Assembly: GCA_034722015.1 (NCBI GenBank)
Contig: JAYENI010000050.1
Location: forward strand, 1 to 15,543
Length of the DNA stretch: 15,543 bases
DNA from: JAJDOJ01 sp034722015
GTDB lineage: Bacteria > Pseudomonadota > Gammaproteobacteria > JAJDOJ01
Direction: 5' to 3'
Positions within the stretch are counted from its first letter, which is position 1, and each line of letters begins with the position of its first letter. Shown one piece after another: positions 15,228 to 15,543 of this stretch. The notes below the pieces were generated by a model that searched no databases, was not told where the DNA came from, and saw nothing but the letters and a program-made list of their open reading frames with translations. Made by a program: the position numbers and the translations under genes.

Positions 15228-15543
15228 AAAACGATGCCGAAAACCTGTGGAGACGAGTTGCCTGAAGGGTAGTGGACGCCGATCGAGACAAGCGGCATTG
15301 TATAGATCGTGCCGGTAACAGAAAAGGGGCGGGATTCCGTCATCGAAACCTGCGCGCGGTTAGCCAATCCTGCTGGAATGGGATATCCTAGCTGAGCCGG
15401 ATAACTACCAGAACAATCGGCCTTCCGTCCATGGGCCTCTCGGACTCAAGTTCAGTTTCGCGAACATGGTGCCTGAACACAGCGCCTTGTCCTCCTCGGC
15501 GCGTAGCGATGCAGCGGTGCCAGCACGTCCAGCCGATCCCTGA
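15228..15543. other. Gene-free right end with possible promoter for the SH3 gene
   Basis: On the minus strand TATACA (15304-15299) is a fair -10 box about 70 bases upstream of the SH3 gene, with no good -35. From 15364 one plus-strand frame stays open to a TGA at the last bases, but it has no start codon before an ATG near 15466 and no recognisable sequence. I see no RNA gene. Confidence 0.4.

Noticed and set aside
15364..15543. Open plus-strand frame ending in TGA at the window edge
   Set aside because: It begins right after a TAG with no start codon for about 34 codons, and its sequence matches nothing I know. The minus-strand frames here are no better.

Overview
This window looks like a chromosomal segment of a GC-rich gammaproteobacterium. 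The evidence is an SH3-plus-membrane-anchor protein of a mainly gammaproteobacterial type, minD/minE, folD, an NtrC-type sigma-54 activator and G/C-ending codons throughout. The species cannot be named from the sequence. I see no mobile element, CRISPR array, tRNA or rRNA.

Layout. At 2-1303 is the 3' end of an ExeA-like AAA+ ATPase that continues through one membrane helix into an OmpA-like periplasmic domain. At 1734-4981 two genes lie 8 bases apart: a protein-L-isoaspartate methyltransferase with an apparent signal peptide, and a large membrane protein with a spermidine-synthase-like core. At 5115-6114 a UspA-type stress protein and a two-CBS-domain protein converge. At 6373-9136 is a regulatory block: a complete NtrC-family sigma-54 activator, then an intergenic region with three similar dyads and a -24/-12 promoter, then an ECF sigma factor followed by a stand-alone receiver protein. 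A 592-base non-coding stretch with several inverted repeats leads into minD-minE, with no minC in front. Then come a DUF302 protein, a 45-residue membrane protein on the minus strand, and an SDR oxidoreductase. On the minus strand are an outer-membrane polysaccharide export lipoprotein, folD and a TIGR04211-like SH3/anchor protein. The last 316 bases hold no gene I can support.

How it fits together. The most interesting part is 6373-9136. The sequence suggests a cascade: a response regulator phosphorylated by a kinase outside the window binds AACGA-N-TCGTT-type dyads, activates sigma-54 polymerase at about 7989-8005, and so switches on an alternative sigma factor together with a receiver protein resembling the activator's own receiver domain. 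No anti-sigma factor or histidine kinase gene is present in the block. This cascade is inferred from layout and motifs and is not demonstrated. The remaining genes are mostly housekeeping or envelope functions.
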